A stretch of 64,000 bases of DNA from contig JAUIKM010000011.1 in assembly GCA_030430495.1 (NCBI GenBank), positions 81,092 to 145,091 of the forward strand, in the 5' to 3' direction. Position numbers and translations under genes: made by a program. Under the pieces are notes generated by a model, which was not told the origin of the DNA, searched no databases, and saw nothing but the letters and a program-made list of their open reading frames with translations. Of this stretch, positions 44,612 to 54,018 are shown in pieces. Source of the DNA: a bacterium. GTDB taxonomy: Bacteria; Bacteroidota; Ignavibacteria; Kapaibacteriales; UBA7675. Every line of letters begins with the position of its first letter. Position 1 is the first letter of the stretch.

Positions 44612-47251
44612 ATGCAACAGATCAGACTTTCATCGCAATCGCCGCTCGACAATCAAGCTGAAAGATTTACTTGCCGCGTGCGGCGTGCCGCGCGGATCGC
44701 GGCTATGTGCCTGGTTTTGTTCGTTTCGCCGCTGCGCGCCGGAATCGAAAACGACTCACAGCCGGGGCTGGAGGGATTTCCGCTGCTCAGTGGATACTCG
44801 CCCTCCGTGCAGTTAAACGCCGCGGAAATCCAGCTCGGGCTGCAGCGCCTGCTGACGAACAAAACCGTCATGTACATGGCCGCGCATCCCGACGACGAAA
44901 ACCAGGCGGTGCTGGCCTGGTGCCGCTCCGAGCTGGGCGTGCGCACGGCCTACCTCTCGCTGACGCGCGGCGACGGCGGCCAGAATCTGATCGGCACGGA
45001 AAAAGGCGACGCGCTGGGTGTGCTGCGCACGGAGGAACTTCTGGCGGCGCGCGGCGTGGACGGCGCGGAGCAGTATTTCACGCGCGCGCTGGACTTCGGC
45101 TATTCCAAGTCCGTCGACGAGACGCTCAACACCTGGAGCCGCGACGCCATTCTGGAGGACGTCGTCTGGGTGATCCGCAACGTGCAGCCGGATATTATTA
45201 TCACGCGATTTCCGGGCGACGGCAGCGGCGGTCACGGCCACCACACGGCCTCGGCGCAGCTGGCGGTGGAAGGCGCAAAAGCGGCGGCCGACCCCACACA
45301 GTTCACTGATCAACTTAAACACGCGCCGGTCTGGCGGGTGCGCAGCGTCCTGTGGAACAGCTGGTTTCCGGACGATCCGGACGACAGCGAGAGCCCGCGG
45401 AGCGTCGCGCGATTTGAGACGGGTTTGTACAACAATCTGCTGGGCGAGTCCTATCTGGAAATTGCGGCGCGGGCGCGCAGCCAACACCGCTGCCAGGGAT
45501 TCGGCGCTTCGCCGCAGCGCGGCCGGCGCACCGAGTATTTCCGACTGCTGAGCGGCGCGCCGCCCACAGACGAAAACCGCCTGTTCAGCGATGACGAACT
45601 TGCGGCGGACCCGACGCTGGAATCGACCTTCCACCTGCGGCGCGCGCTGGGCAGCTACAATCCGGAACAGCCGCAGTACATCGTCGGCGACCTGTTGCAG
45701 GCGCTGGACGCGCTGCGCGGCGAGGAGGCTTCCGCACTTAACAGATTCAAACAGCGCGAAGTACAGAAGTACATCGCCGCGGCGAGCGGCTTCTGGCTGG
45801 AGGCGCGCAGTTTTCAGGAGTTCATTGCGCCGGGCGACAGCCTGCGCCTGCAGTTCCGCATGCTGAGCCGCATGCGCAGCGACGAGCCGCCGGGCGGTGT
45901 CGCCAGGGTCAAAACATTCGTGGACCTGCACATCGCCGGCAAAACCATCGAACTGCAGCGCGGCGAGATGGAACACGGCGACGAAATCGCGTTCGACAAC
46001 ACTGTTTTGCTTCCGGCCTCGACGCCGCTCACACAACCGTACTGGCTGCAGAACGAGAAAAACGGCGCGATGTACGATGTCGGTGATCCCTTGACGATCG
46101 GACGCGCCTGGAACGCGCCGCAGGTCTACGTCACCTGCCGCCTGCAATACGGCAAGACAACGCTCAACTTCGGCCTGCCGCTGCGCTACCGCTGGACCGA
46201 CCCGGCTTTCGGCGAACGATTCAAACCGCTGGAAATCACGCCGCCCGTCACACTTAACTTTGCGCGCGGCACCCTGCTGTTCGACAATCGCGATACTCGC
46301 ACGGTCGGACTGCGCATCAAGAGTTACAGCGACATGGCCAAAGGCCGCGTCAGGCTGACGGGCCTCGGCAACTGGACAGCGGAACCGGCGTTTCACAACT
46401 TTGAGCTGAAAGCCGGAATTGAACAAATTGTCGAATTCACTCTCACGCCGGCGAACGCACTGCCGGACACGAGTTTTGTGCTGCAGGTCGGCGCCGCGGC
46501 AAGGCTGGACGGCAGCGGCGCAGAATACCGACAGAGTGAAGAACTGATCGACTACGAGCATATTCCGCGGCACACCATCTACAGAGATGCGCAGCTGAAA
46601 GTCATCCGCAGCGACGTGCGCACAACCGCGCATACAATCGGCTATATCATGGGTTCGGGCGACGATGTGCCCGACGCGCTCGAACAAATGGGTTCGGAAG
46701 TCGTGCTGCTGGACGACGACATGTTAACATCCGCGGACCTGCAGCAATTCGACGCGATAGTCGCGGGCATCAGGGCCTACAACACCCGCGAGCACCTGCG
46801 CCAGGTCCAGCCGCGACTGATGGACTACGTGTCCAAAGGCGGCGTGTTTGTCGTGCAGTACACGGTAAGCCGCGGCACGGTGCTCGATGAAATCGGCCCC
46901 TACCCGTTTAACCTTTCGCGCGGACGCGTGACGGACGAAAGCGCGGAGATGAAAATCCTCGACCGGAACAGTCCGCTGTTAAATGCGCCGAACGTCATCG
47001 AAGCGCGCGACTACGAAAACTGGGTACAGGAACGCGGCCTGTATTTTGCAGCCGATTTCGCGCCGGAATACTCCACGCCTTTTGCCGGTCACGATCCTGG
47101 CGAGCCGGAACTGCGCGGCAGCCTGATCGCCGCGGAATACGGTCGGGGCGTGTTTATCTACACCGGGATTTCCTTCTTCCGCCAGCTTCCTGCGGGCGTG
47201 CCCGGCGCATTTAAACTCTTTGCCAACCTGGTGTCGGGTGGACGCAAGTAA
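44612..47251 (+). CDS. PIG-L family deacetylase-like protein with long C-terminal region
   Basis: 879 residues from ATG 44612; a TTG at 44549 would extend it by 21. The N-terminus has a signal-like stretch (AAMCLVLFVSPLRAG). The PIG-L catalytic motif is AAHPDDE with His92, Asp94 and Asp95; a distal GGHGHHTAS supplies the second metal site. So a zinc-dependent N-deacetylase domain fills about residues 75-320. The remaining ~560 residues hold beta-rich segments and end with a GATase1-like phrase (VLLDDDMLTSADLQQFDAIVAGIRAYN), resembling the 'ThuA/GATase-like' ends of similar large secreted PIG-L proteins. Likely acts on an amino sugar or glycoconjugate outside the cell; substrate unknown. Confidence 0.88.
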   Translation: MQQIRLSSQSPLDNQAERFTCRVRRAARIAAMCLVLFVSPLRAGIENDSQPGLEGFPLLSGYSPSVQLNAAEIQLGLQRLLTNKTVMYMAAHPDDENQAVLAWCRSELGVRTAYLSLTRGDGGQNLIGTEKGDALGVLRTEELLAARGVDGAEQYFTRALDFGYSKSVDETLNTWSRDAILEDVVWVIRNVQPDIIITRFPGDGSGGHGHHTASAQLAVEGAKAAADPTQFTDQLKHAPVWRVRSVLWNSWFPDDPDDSESPRSVARFETGLYNNLLGESYLEIAARARSQHRCQGFGASPQRGRRTEYFRLLSGAPPTDENRLFSDDELAADPTLESTFHLRRALGSYNPEQPQYIVGDLLQALDALRGEEASALNRFKQREVQKYIAAASGFWLEARSFQEFIAPGDSLRLQFRMLSRMRSDEPPGGVARVKTFVDLHIAGKTIELQRGEMEHGDEIAFDNTVLLPASTPLTQPYWLQNEKNGAMYDVGDPLTIGRAWNAPQVYVTCRLQYGKTTLNFGLPLRYRWTDPAFGERFKPLEITPPVTLNFARGTLLFDNRDTRTVGLRIKSYSDMAKGRVRLTGLGNWTAEPAFHNFELKAGIEQIVEFTLTPANALPDTSFVLQVGAAARLDGSGAEYRQSEELIDYEHIPRHTIYRDAQLKVIRSDVRTTAHTIGYIMGSGDDVPDALEQMGSEVVLLDDDMLTSADLQQFDAIVAGIRAYNTREHLRQVQPRLMDYVSKGGVFVVQYTVSRGTVLDEIGPYPFNLSRGRVTDESAEMKILDRNSPLLNAPNVIEARDYENWVQERGLYFAADFAPEYSTPFAGHDPGEPELRGSLIAAEYGRGVFIYTGISFFRQLPAGVPGAFKLFANLVSGGRK

Positions 47252-47422
47252 TCAAAGAGCGCAAGTGCAGCGTGTAATAAAAATCGCCGATTATTTTTTC
47301 AATATTGTGGTTCACCGCGGCGAATGAAGCCCTGAATTGTTCGCACGCCCCCTTCCCGGCGGGCCGTGTGATGGAGGCATAAACGCGACGTTTCAGCGAC
47401 GCGGGTCAATTCAGGAGCTGTT

Positions 47423-49048
47423 ATGTTGAGAGCAATCGGTCTTGTGAGCGGTCTGATGATCGCTTTGTTGCTATTTCCACTTTCCCGGGTGTTTGCCGCG
47501 GAGATCAAAGTCGACGCAAAGTTGAATCGCGCGCAGGTGTATCTGAGCGGCGCACAGGTCTTTCACACAACGCAGGTGCGGCTGCCGACCGGCACGAGCC
47601 GCGTGGTTTTCGACGGCATCGCCGGATCGCTGAACGCGGCGACGCTGCGCACGACGCTCAAAGGCGACGCGACTTTTGTCTCGATGAATGAACGACGCGA
47701 CATGCCGATCGACTCGAGCGCGCCGGGCTTCAAAAACATCAAAGGGCTGCAGGACTCGATTACTTCACTCAACTACTTCATCGAAGACAAACAAGCCGAA
47801 AAAGCGGTGCTGGAGGAAGAACAGAAATATATCAGCGGCCAACTGAACGCGCCGCGGCGCGACAGCCTGCCGCTGGACATCGAACGCGTCGAGCGCACCG
47901 CCGACTTTATCGGCCGTCGGCTTGGAGCGCTGAAACTTAACCTGGCGGCCGTCAAGCGCACGATTGCGGAATCTCAGCGCCACATCCGGACGCTGCAGGA
48001 TTCTATCCGCCGCTTAAACACCGGAACACCGCGCCACGAAGTGGTCGTGACGATTTTTACCGAACGCGCCACGACGCTGGACCTTGGCATTTCCTACATG
48101 ATTGATCAGGCCGGCTGGTCGCCTTCCTACGACATCCGCGTGCCGGACATCGACGAAGGCATGGAACTGGACTACAAAGCGCTGGTGTGGCAGAATTCGG
48201 GCATCGACTGGGAGGACATCGCAATATCGGTTTCGACGCGCAATCCCGGCGAGAACAGCAATCACCCGGTCGTCAATCCCTGGATGATCGGTTTTGCCGC
48301 GCCGCGCAGGGCGGAAGACGAATTCGACGCCGACGATCTGAAGGGGATCCAGACATATGACATGCATGCCAATGTCGTGCGCGCACAGATCAATCAGTTT
48401 GCCTTTGCGACGGCGCCGACGCTGAATCCACTGGGCGCGAATCGCGTGGTGGAGTTCACAACCACGGTGCCGGCGTCGATTCCGACGGGCGGCGAAGCGC
48501 ACATGGTGTCGCTGCAATCACACGAGTTAACGCCGCTCTACGAATACTACGCAGTACCCAAACTGGATCCGGACGCCTTCCTGCTGGCGCGCATCAGCGG
48601 ATGGTCCAAATACAACCTGCTGCCCGGCAATGTCAATGTGTATTTCCGTGGCAATTTTGTCGGCACAACACAACTGAATCCCTTTTCAATTACCGATACA
48701 ATCTCCGTCTCGCTGGGACGCGACCGCAATGTGGTGGTCAAACGCGAAAGCCGCATCAACGCGGATGAAAGTTCATTCCTCGGCAACGACATCGAGCGCA
48801 CCTTCGACTACACAATATTCATTCGCAATACTTACGCACAGCCGATCACGCTGACGCTGGAGGAACCGATCCCGAAAGCGGCGATCGAAGACATAGAAGT
48901 CGATCTGGACGAGGACGGCGGCGGCGAATTCCACCGACAGAAAAACAGTCTGCGCTGGCGTCTGGAGCTGGGGGCTTCGGCCAACGTGCAGAAGAACATT
49001 CGCTACACGGTAACCTACCCGGGCGACCGCCAGGTTTACGGACTTTAA
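47423..49048 (+). CDS. MuiA-family protein (DUF4140/DUF4139)
   Basis: 541 residues. A signal peptide ends SRVFAAEI. The N-terminal DUF4140 part (VYLSGAQVFHTTQVRLPTG) is followed by a coiled-coil stretch (about 105-200), then the DUF4139 beta-rich domain with VTIFTERATTLDLGISYMIDQAGWSPSYDIRVP, a phrase I associate strongly with the mucoidy-inhibitor MuiA group. The family is extracytoplasmic and its biochemical role is unknown. The ATG has CAGGAGCTGTT upstream. It stands alone on the plus strand, with a hairpin after its stop. Confidence 0.93.
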   Translation: MLRAIGLVSGLMIALLLFPLSRVFAAEIKVDAKLNRAQVYLSGAQVFHTTQVRLPTGTSRVVFDGIAGSLNAATLRTTLKGDATFVSMNERRDMPIDSSAPGFKNIKGLQDSITSLNYFIEDKQAEKAVLEEEQKYISGQLNAPRRDSLPLDIERVERTADFIGRRLGALKLNLAAVKRTIAESQRHIRTLQDSIRRLNTGTPRHEVVVTIFTERATTLDLGISYMIDQAGWSPSYDIRVPDIDEGMELDYKALVWQNSGIDWEDIAISVSTRNPGENSNHPVVNPWMIGFAAPRRAEDEFDADDLKGIQTYDMHANVVRAQINQFAFATAPTLNPLGANRVVEFTTTVPASIPTGGEAHMVSLQSHELTPLYEYYAVPKLDPDAFLLARISGWSKYNLLPGNVNVYFRGNFVGTTQLNPFSITDTISVSLGRDRNVVVKRESRINADESSFLGNDIERTFDYTIFIRNTYAQPITLTLEEPIPKAAIEDIEVDLDEDGGGEFHRQKNSLRWRLELGASANVQKNIRYTVTYPGDRQVYGL

Positions 49049-49126
49049 ACAAACGCAATGGCTTCAGGTGTTAAACACGCTGACAAACAAGAGTCAAAAG
49101 AGCAAGCCACAAGCGCAGCGGGGGGC

Positions 49127-49171
49127 GCGGCGGTCCGGCTGAAACGCGCTGTTAACAAACGCGACCGCCGC
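49127..49171. terminator. hairpin between convergent genes
   Basis: GCGGCGGTC (49127-49135) pairs perfectly with GACCGCCGC (49163-49171). The 27-nt interior could pair further (GCG with CGC). It lies between the plus-strand MuiA gene and the minus-strand gene ending at 49182. No T run is present, so efficiency as a terminator is uncertain. Confidence 0.55.
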
Positions 49172-49181
49172 TCTCCGGCGT

Positions 49182-50336
49182 TTACAGCAATTCGATCGAC
49201 TGCAGAATGCGATCCATGTGCTGCTCGTGATCGTCGATTTCAAAGTCCCAGGATTCGGCAACGATAATCAGCGTGTCGGACTTGAGTTCGATGACGTAGA
49301 GCTTGTAATAAATCACGGATTCCTCATCGAAGTCGCCGTGGCCGTTAATCTGGCGAGCCGACACGACGCCGGGAATTTCGACCGTCTGATCGAGCGTCGT
49401 CTGAAAGTCCGAAACCGCGGCCAGCGCCTGTTCAACGCCCTCGTTGCGGACCGTCTGGTAGTCGTATTCATCCTTTGAGTACCTGATCGCGGTGATGCCG
49501 ACGCCGTAGAGCAAGTTCTCCAGAACAAGCGTCTCCTCCAGCGGATCAATTTCGTCCTTGAGCAGGATTTCGGGCAGTTCCATGGAAATGAGATTAAACA
49601 TTTCAACGCGGCGGAAGGACGATGATTTTTCGTCGTATTCGCGCGCAAAATCGGCCGTGCCGCTATCGACTTCGTAGCCTTCGCGCAGCTCAAACTCCGC
49701 GTCGTCAAGCGTTTTTTGTTCGATCTGACGCGCCGTAAAAGTCGCCGTCATTTCCTGCGGGCTGCCGATCGAAAACTTCAGTGGAAGTGCGCCGCACTCT
49801 TTAACCATAGCGGCCCAGTTGTCGCGCTCTATTTTGGCGAATTCGTCGGGGTCGAGTTTAAGCGTCGGATCGTACCAGTACACGGCGATGTTGTCTTCAA
49901 AATGAAACTCAACTTTTTTGCAGGTGCGGTCCAGCACTACCGCGGTTTCGTCGCTGTGTTTAACTTCTTTTAATTTCCCCAGCGTCTGCTCCAGCGTAAA
50001 CTCCTTGTACACGCCCTCCTCCTCGTCCAGGCGGAACATGGCATTCTGCGCCGCTTTGTAGATTTCCTCGGGATGTGCACCGTTGGATGTGACTTTAAAC
50101 TCTCCCGGCTTAAAGTAGTAACTGCACTCGCTGCCGATCATTTGTTGCATCATGGCCAGCAACTGCGGAGCGAACTTTCTGGCGTTTTCGTCAGCGTCGG
50201 GCGGAAGTTGCAGTTCAACTTCGATGTCGTAGTGCACGACGCCTTCAAAGGACTGCGCTGCGAGTCGGGCCGGTGCGACGGCGCCGTACAGGACGGCCAG
50301 CATACACAAAGTGGAAACGTTAAAAAGCGATTTCAT
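49182..50336 (-). CDS. GLPGLI-like secreted protein
   Basis: 384 residues from ATG 50336; a longer frame upstream overlaps the next gene. A signal peptide (MKSLFNVSTLCMLAVLYGAVAPARLAAQ) precedes SFEGVVHYDIEVEL. The series …CSYYFKPGEFKV…, …VLDRTCKKVEFHF…, …AVYWYDPTLKL… and …CGALPLKFS… follows the order of landmarks in the GLPGLI family, with LPLK where GLPGLI would stand. GLPGLI proteins are common, poorly understood extracytoplasmic proteins of FCB bacteria. The next gene, 13 bp upstream on the same strand, is a diverged paralog. Confidence 0.65.
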   Translation of the reverse strand: MKSLFNVSTLCMLAVLYGAVAPARLAAQSFEGVVHYDIEVELQLPPDADENARKFAPQLLAMMQQMIGSECSYYFKPGEFKVTSNGAHPEEIYKAAQNAMFRLDEEEGVYKEFTLEQTLGKLKEVKHSDETAVVLDRTCKKVEFHFEDNIAVYWYDPTLKLDPDEFAKIERDNWAAMVKECGALPLKFSIGSPQEMTATFTARQIEQKTLDDAEFELREGYEVDSGTADFAREYDEKSSSFRRVEMFNLISMELPEILLKDEIDPLEETLVLENLLYGVGITAIRYSKDEYDYQTVRNEGVEQALAAVSDFQTTLDQTVEIPGVVSARQINGHGDFDEESVIYYKLYVIELKSDTLIIVAESWDFEIDDHEQHMDRILQSIELL

Positions 50337-50349
50337 CGGTTCAGGACTC

Positions 50350-51063
50350 TCAGTGTTTAAAATTGTCGATGACGCGAGCTCCGGGTTTGGGCCAGAACAA
50401 CCTTTCATTTTCTTCCGCATGCCTGATTTCAACGGCTCTGAAGCGCAGCACAAGACCGGGAGGACGCGTCGCTTCGTATTCGACCATGAGCGGCATGCCG
50501 TGCAATGCGCCGATAATTGCGCCCCACCCGTCGTGTTGCAGATTCTGAAACGGATCGGGATCGATGTACAAGGTAGAATCGGCGTAACAACGGACCAGCA
50601 AGGGACTGGCGCCGGTCCCGTCGTACAATTTAAACTGAACGCCACGGCAGACGCGGCCAAGCACGGACAAGGTGTCATCCAGCACCTGAAAATCCTCTAC
50701 CCGGCCTTCCCGGTCGTCCAGATTGTCCACCAGATAGGCGGCCGAATCCCGGCTGTAATGCAGGAGGCGGTTGTTGGTCAACTGGTAAATGTCGTCGGTC
50801 TCGCCCGAGGCATCGGTTGTCAAAACGCGAAAAAGATCCGGCTGAAAGCGAATCTCCAGGTACGTTTGTTCCGCAGGCGACCGCCCGTATTTGTGGAAGT
50901 CGGGCCACGCCGTTGTCGAATCGCTCGGGAGAAAATCCTGTTCGCTGTAAACACGTTCGGATTTTAACTTCACAATGCCTTCGAACTGCACGGCCTCACC
51001 CGCAGCGGAAACACGCGCCGCCGCCAGTATTCCGACCAGAAGACAGATCGTCATTCTTGTCAT
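50350..51063 (-). CDS. GLPGLI-like secreted protein
   Basis: 237 residues from ATG 51063, which has AGGAGAATTC before it; an earlier ATG at 51135 adds 24 unlikely residues. A signal peptide (MTRMTICLLVGILAAARVSAAG) precedes FEGIVKLKSERVY. As in the neighbour, CRGVQFKLYDG, DSTLYIDPDPF and ALHGMPLMVEY align with the GLPGLI landmark order. The 13-bp gap and shared strand mean co-transcription with the larger paralog. Function unknown. Confidence 0.65.
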   Translation of the reverse strand: MTRMTICLLVGILAAARVSAAGEAVQFEGIVKLKSERVYSEQDFLPSDSTTAWPDFHKYGRSPAEQTYLEIRFQPDLFRVLTTDASGETDDIYQLTNNRLLHYSRDSAAYLVDNLDDREGRVEDFQVLDDTLSVLGRVCRGVQFKLYDGTGASPLLVRCYADSTLYIDPDPFQNLQHDGWGAIIGALHGMPLMVEYEATRPPGLVLRFRAVEIRHAEENERLFWPKPGARVIDNFKH

Positions 51064-51255
51064 GTTGAATTCTCCTGTTGGGGGGCTGCTGTAGAGATGC
51101 GGCCCGAATTTACGACATGTCTTCAGTTTGTGCAAGCTTGCAACTGGCGGCGGATCGAACTAAATTGGGCGGCAAATTTCCGGCCTGCAACAGGTCCGCG
51201 CGGTCGTGTTCCGCCTGCCGCCCGGACCGACAATCCACAATGGAGATCCCACCTT

Positions 51256-51864
51256 TTGCCCAGTATTTACGACCTCAAACCGGCTTTCCAGAATCTGCTG
51301 CGGCCGCTTGTACGCCGTCTGGCGGCGGCCGGCGCCACAGCGAACCAGGTGACGATTTTGGCGGCGCTGCTGTCCATCTTCGTCGGCATGCTGATCTGGC
51401 GCGACCCGGGCGCGCCATTCATTCTGTTGTTTGTCCCCGCCGTGCTGTTTATTCGCATGGCGCTCAACGCCGTCGACGGCATGCTGGCGCGCGAACACGC
51501 AATGCAATCGAAGGCAGGCGCAATCCTGAACGAAGTGGGCGACGTGGTGTCCGACGCGGCTCTCTACCTGCCTTTGGCGCTGATTTCAGGCGTCGATCCA
51601 CTGCTTGTCTGCACGGCGGTCGTGCTGGCGCTGATCGGCGAGATGACGGGCGTGCTGGGCCGGACGATCGGCGCATCGCGGCGCTACGACGGACCGATGG
51701 GCAAAAGCGACCGCGCGCTGTGGTTTGGTCTCCTCTGTTTGCTGCTCGGCCTCGGACTGGAAACGGGCGCCTGGACAAACTGGTTTCTGGCGGCGGTCAA
51801 TCTGCTGGCCGCCTGGACAATTGTCAACCGCGCGCGGGGCGCCCTGCGCGAAGCTGGAGCGTAA
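51256..51864 (+). CDS. CDP-alcohol phosphatidyltransferase, YnbA-like
   Basis: 202 residues from TTG 51256, which has GGAGA upstream; an ATG at 51097 gives 255 residues but its first 53 are unlike the family. Several membrane helices are visible. The CDP-alcohol signature is present in modified form: NAVDGMLAREHAMQSKAG followed by NEVGD and VSD. Compared with the usual D-x2-DG-x2-AR-x8-G-x3-D-x3-D, the first and third Asp are Asn. It transfers a phosphatidyl group from CDP-diacylglycerol to an alcohol. It sits 3 bp before cdsA and then plsC, an arrangement resembling E. coli ynbA-ynbB. Confidence 0.85.
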   Translation: MPSIYDLKPAFQNLLRPLVRRLAAAGATANQVTILAALLSIFVGMLIWRDPGAPFILLFVPAVLFIRMALNAVDGMLAREHAMQSKAGAILNEVGDVVSDAALYLPLALISGVDPLLVCTAVVLALIGEMTGVLGRTIGASRRYDGPMGKSDRALWFGLLCLLLGLGLETGAWTNWFLAAVNLLAAWTIVNRARGALREAGA

Positions 51865-51867
51865 TCG

Positions 51868-52806
51868 ATGTTCGAATCCGTTCATCCCAATGTTTTAACG
51901 GCAATCATCTGTGTCTTTGCCTTCCTCGTGATCGCCACCGTCGTCGTTCTGGCGCTGGGGCGTGTTAAACCGGACTGGAGCCTGGACGAGGTGCGGCAAC
52001 GCACGCGCACCTGGTGGATCATGGCCGCGATTTTCGCCGTCGGCCTGACGCTCAGCGACATCTCCGGCGTCGTGTTTTTTGGCCTCCTGAGTTTCCTGGC
52101 GTTAAAAGAATACCTGTCGATCATTGAAACGCGGCGCGCAGACCGGCGCGTCTTGTTCTGGGCTTACCTGGCGATTCCGCTGCAGTATTACTGGATCGGC
52201 ACGGGCTGGTACGGCATGGCGATCATTTTTATCCCCGTGTACATGTTCCTCTTCCTGCCGCTGCGCATGATAATGATCGGCGAAACCAAAGGTTTCCTGC
52301 GCTCGGCAGGCATCATTCAGTGGGGCCTGATGACGACGGTTTTCTGCCTGGGGCACGTGGCCATGTTGTTAACACTGCCGTCCGAGGGAAATGTCAACGG
52401 CGGCGGCGCGGCGCTGATGTTTTTCCTGGTGGTGTTAACACAGGTCAACGACGTGGCGCAATTTCTTTTCGGCAAGTGGCTGGGACGCCGCAAGATTGTG
52501 CCGACGGTCAGCCAGGGCAAAACCTGGGCCGGTTTTATCGGCGGGGCTTGCAGTACGGTGGCGCTGACCTTTCTGCTTGGCCCGTGGCTGACGCCCTTTG
52601 AGGGCTGGAGTTTTGCGGCTGTCGGATTGATTATCGGCGTCGGCGGTTTTGTGGGCGATGTAATTATTTCGGCTGTTAAACGGGATCTGAATCTGAAGGA
52701 CTCCGGCAGTCTGCTGCCCGGCCACGGCGGCATATTGGATCGTCTGGACAGCCTGATGTACACCGCTCCCCTGTTTTATCACTTTACCCGTTACTTTTAC
52801 TATTGA
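51868..52806 (+). CDS. cdsA: phosphatidate cytidylyltransferase
   Basis: 312 residues with about eight hydrophobic helices. The C-terminal signature SAVKRDLNLKDSGSLLPGHG (about 270-289) is the CdsA consensus S-x-x-K-R-x4-K-D-x-x-x-x-x-P-x-H-G-G. It makes CDP-diacylglycerol from phosphatidate and CTP in the inner membrane. It follows the CDP-alcohol transferase by 3 bp and precedes plsC by 6 bp, so its product can be used directly. Because the operon looks ynbAB-like, this may be an extra cdsA paralog and not the main housekeeping copy. Confidence 0.93.
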   Translation: MFESVHPNVLTAIICVFAFLVIATVVVLALGRVKPDWSLDEVRQRTRTWWIMAAIFAVGLTLSDISGVVFFGLLSFLALKEYLSIIETRRADRRVLFWAYLAIPLQYYWIGTGWYGMAIIFIPVYMFLFLPLRMIMIGETKGFLRSAGIIQWGLMTTVFCLGHVAMLLTLPSEGNVNGGGAALMFFLVVLTQVNDVAQFLFGKWLGRRKIVPTVSQGKTWAGFIGGACSTVALTFLLGPWLTPFEGWSFAAVGLIIGVGGFVGDVIISAVKRDLNLKDSGSLLPGHGGILDRLDSLMYTAPLFYHFTRYFYY

Positions 52807-52812
52807 GGCCAC

Positions 52813-53448
52813 GTGGTCCAGAAGCTGTTTTTCCTGCTGGTATTCCGGCCTTTGGTGTTGCTGGTGCTGGGACTTAACATTCGCAACCGCGAGCGCCTGC
52901 CCACGGGCGAAGGTCCGGCGATTGTCGTGGCCAATCACAACAGCCACCTGGACACTTTTGTTTTAATGAGTCTGTTCAGGCTGCGCCATCTGCCGCGAGT
53001 GCGTCCCGTCGCGGCGGCCGACTACTTCCTTAAAAACCCGCTGATGCGCTGGTTTGCACTTAACATCATGAACATCGTCCCGGTGGTGCGCAAGGCCGGC
53101 GAATTCAATCGCGATCCACTGGCGGGCGCTGCGCAGGTCCTCGAATCCGGCGACATTGTGGTACTTTTTCCGGAGGGCACACGCGGCCGCGCGGAGGAGT
53201 TGAGCACGTTCAGGAACGGCGTGGGATTGCTGGCGGAGCGGTTCCCGCAGGTGCCGATTGTGCCGATTTTTCTGCACGGACTCGGCAAGGTTTTACCCAA
53301 GGGCGAGGGCACGTTTGTGCCCTTTTTCTGCGATGTTTTTGTCGGCGAGGCGCGCAATTTCCACGGCGACCGCAAGACATTTGTTAAACAACTGAGTTCG
53401 GACATCGAGGCGATGGCGCGCGACAGCGGCCGTCCGGTGTGGGACTGA
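52813..53448 (+). CDS. plsC: 1-acyl-sn-glycerol-3-phosphate acyltransferase (PlsC-like)
   Basis: 211 residues from GTG 52813, 6 bp after cdsA, with GAGG in front. The HX4D motif NHNSHLDTF is at about 42-50, the FPEGTRGR motif at about 119-126. It adds the second acyl chain to lysophosphatidate, giving the substrate for CdsA. It is the third gene of a phospholipid operon whose product chain runs PlsC, CdsA, CDP-alcohol transferase. The symbol is by family; paralogs with other acceptors exist. Confidence 0.88.
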   Translation: MVQKLFFLLVFRPLVLLVLGLNIRNRERLPTGEGPAIVVANHNSHLDTFVLMSLFRLRHLPRVRPVAAADYFLKNPLMRWFALNIMNIVPVVRKAGEFNRDPLAGAAQVLESGDIVVLFPEGTRGRAEELSTFRNGVGLLAERFPQVPIVPIFLHGLGKVLPKGEGTFVPFFCDVFVGEARNFHGDRKTFVKQLSSDIEAMARDSGRPVWD

Positions 53449-54018
53449 GCTGCGGCATGCGGCATCGCTTGATTTAAACATTCACTGTGCGCTTTTCACC
53501 CGGCGGCTTGAGGGCGCTTCGCCCTTCGCTGCGCTTCCGGCTTGCTTTTTAAGGCCGTTTTGTTTGTTGTGGAGATAGAAGTATTGAGCCGTGGAGCTGT
53601 AATAAAGGGACTCCGATGATCCGGCCAAACCTGGTACGTGATGCAGATTCGGCATTGCACAGTGTACTGATCAAGATGTCTCGCCCTGTCGATCAGAATT
53701 GAATTACACGGCAGGAAATGCGCTTCCACCAGAAAACCATAAACACGTGAACCCGGATCATTTCAAATCAATGTTGAGCCAACTAAAAGAAACAGACCTC
53801 CCGAAGGACAACATCCAACCCGGGACTACAGAAGTAGTGCATTGAATTATACCCTTGCATAATTCACCTTATTACCCTATGTTTGTTCTCAACCGAAACA
53901 GACGCAGGTGTTGTCCAGTCACTCCCCCAGCCGCAGCCTGTTTCTGGAAGTCGTTCTATCTGGATTGCAGATCGCACAACAACGAGACATGTGATCCAAT
54001 TTTGCCCCGGAGATTACA
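53449..54018. other. 570-bp intergenic region
   Basis: Richer in A and T than the genes. It contains a small hairpin, AGGGCG-CTT-CGCCCT (53511-53525), likely ending the plsC transcript, and GAATTAT-8-ATAATTC (53844-53865). Short frames are not gene-like. Confidence 0.45.
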
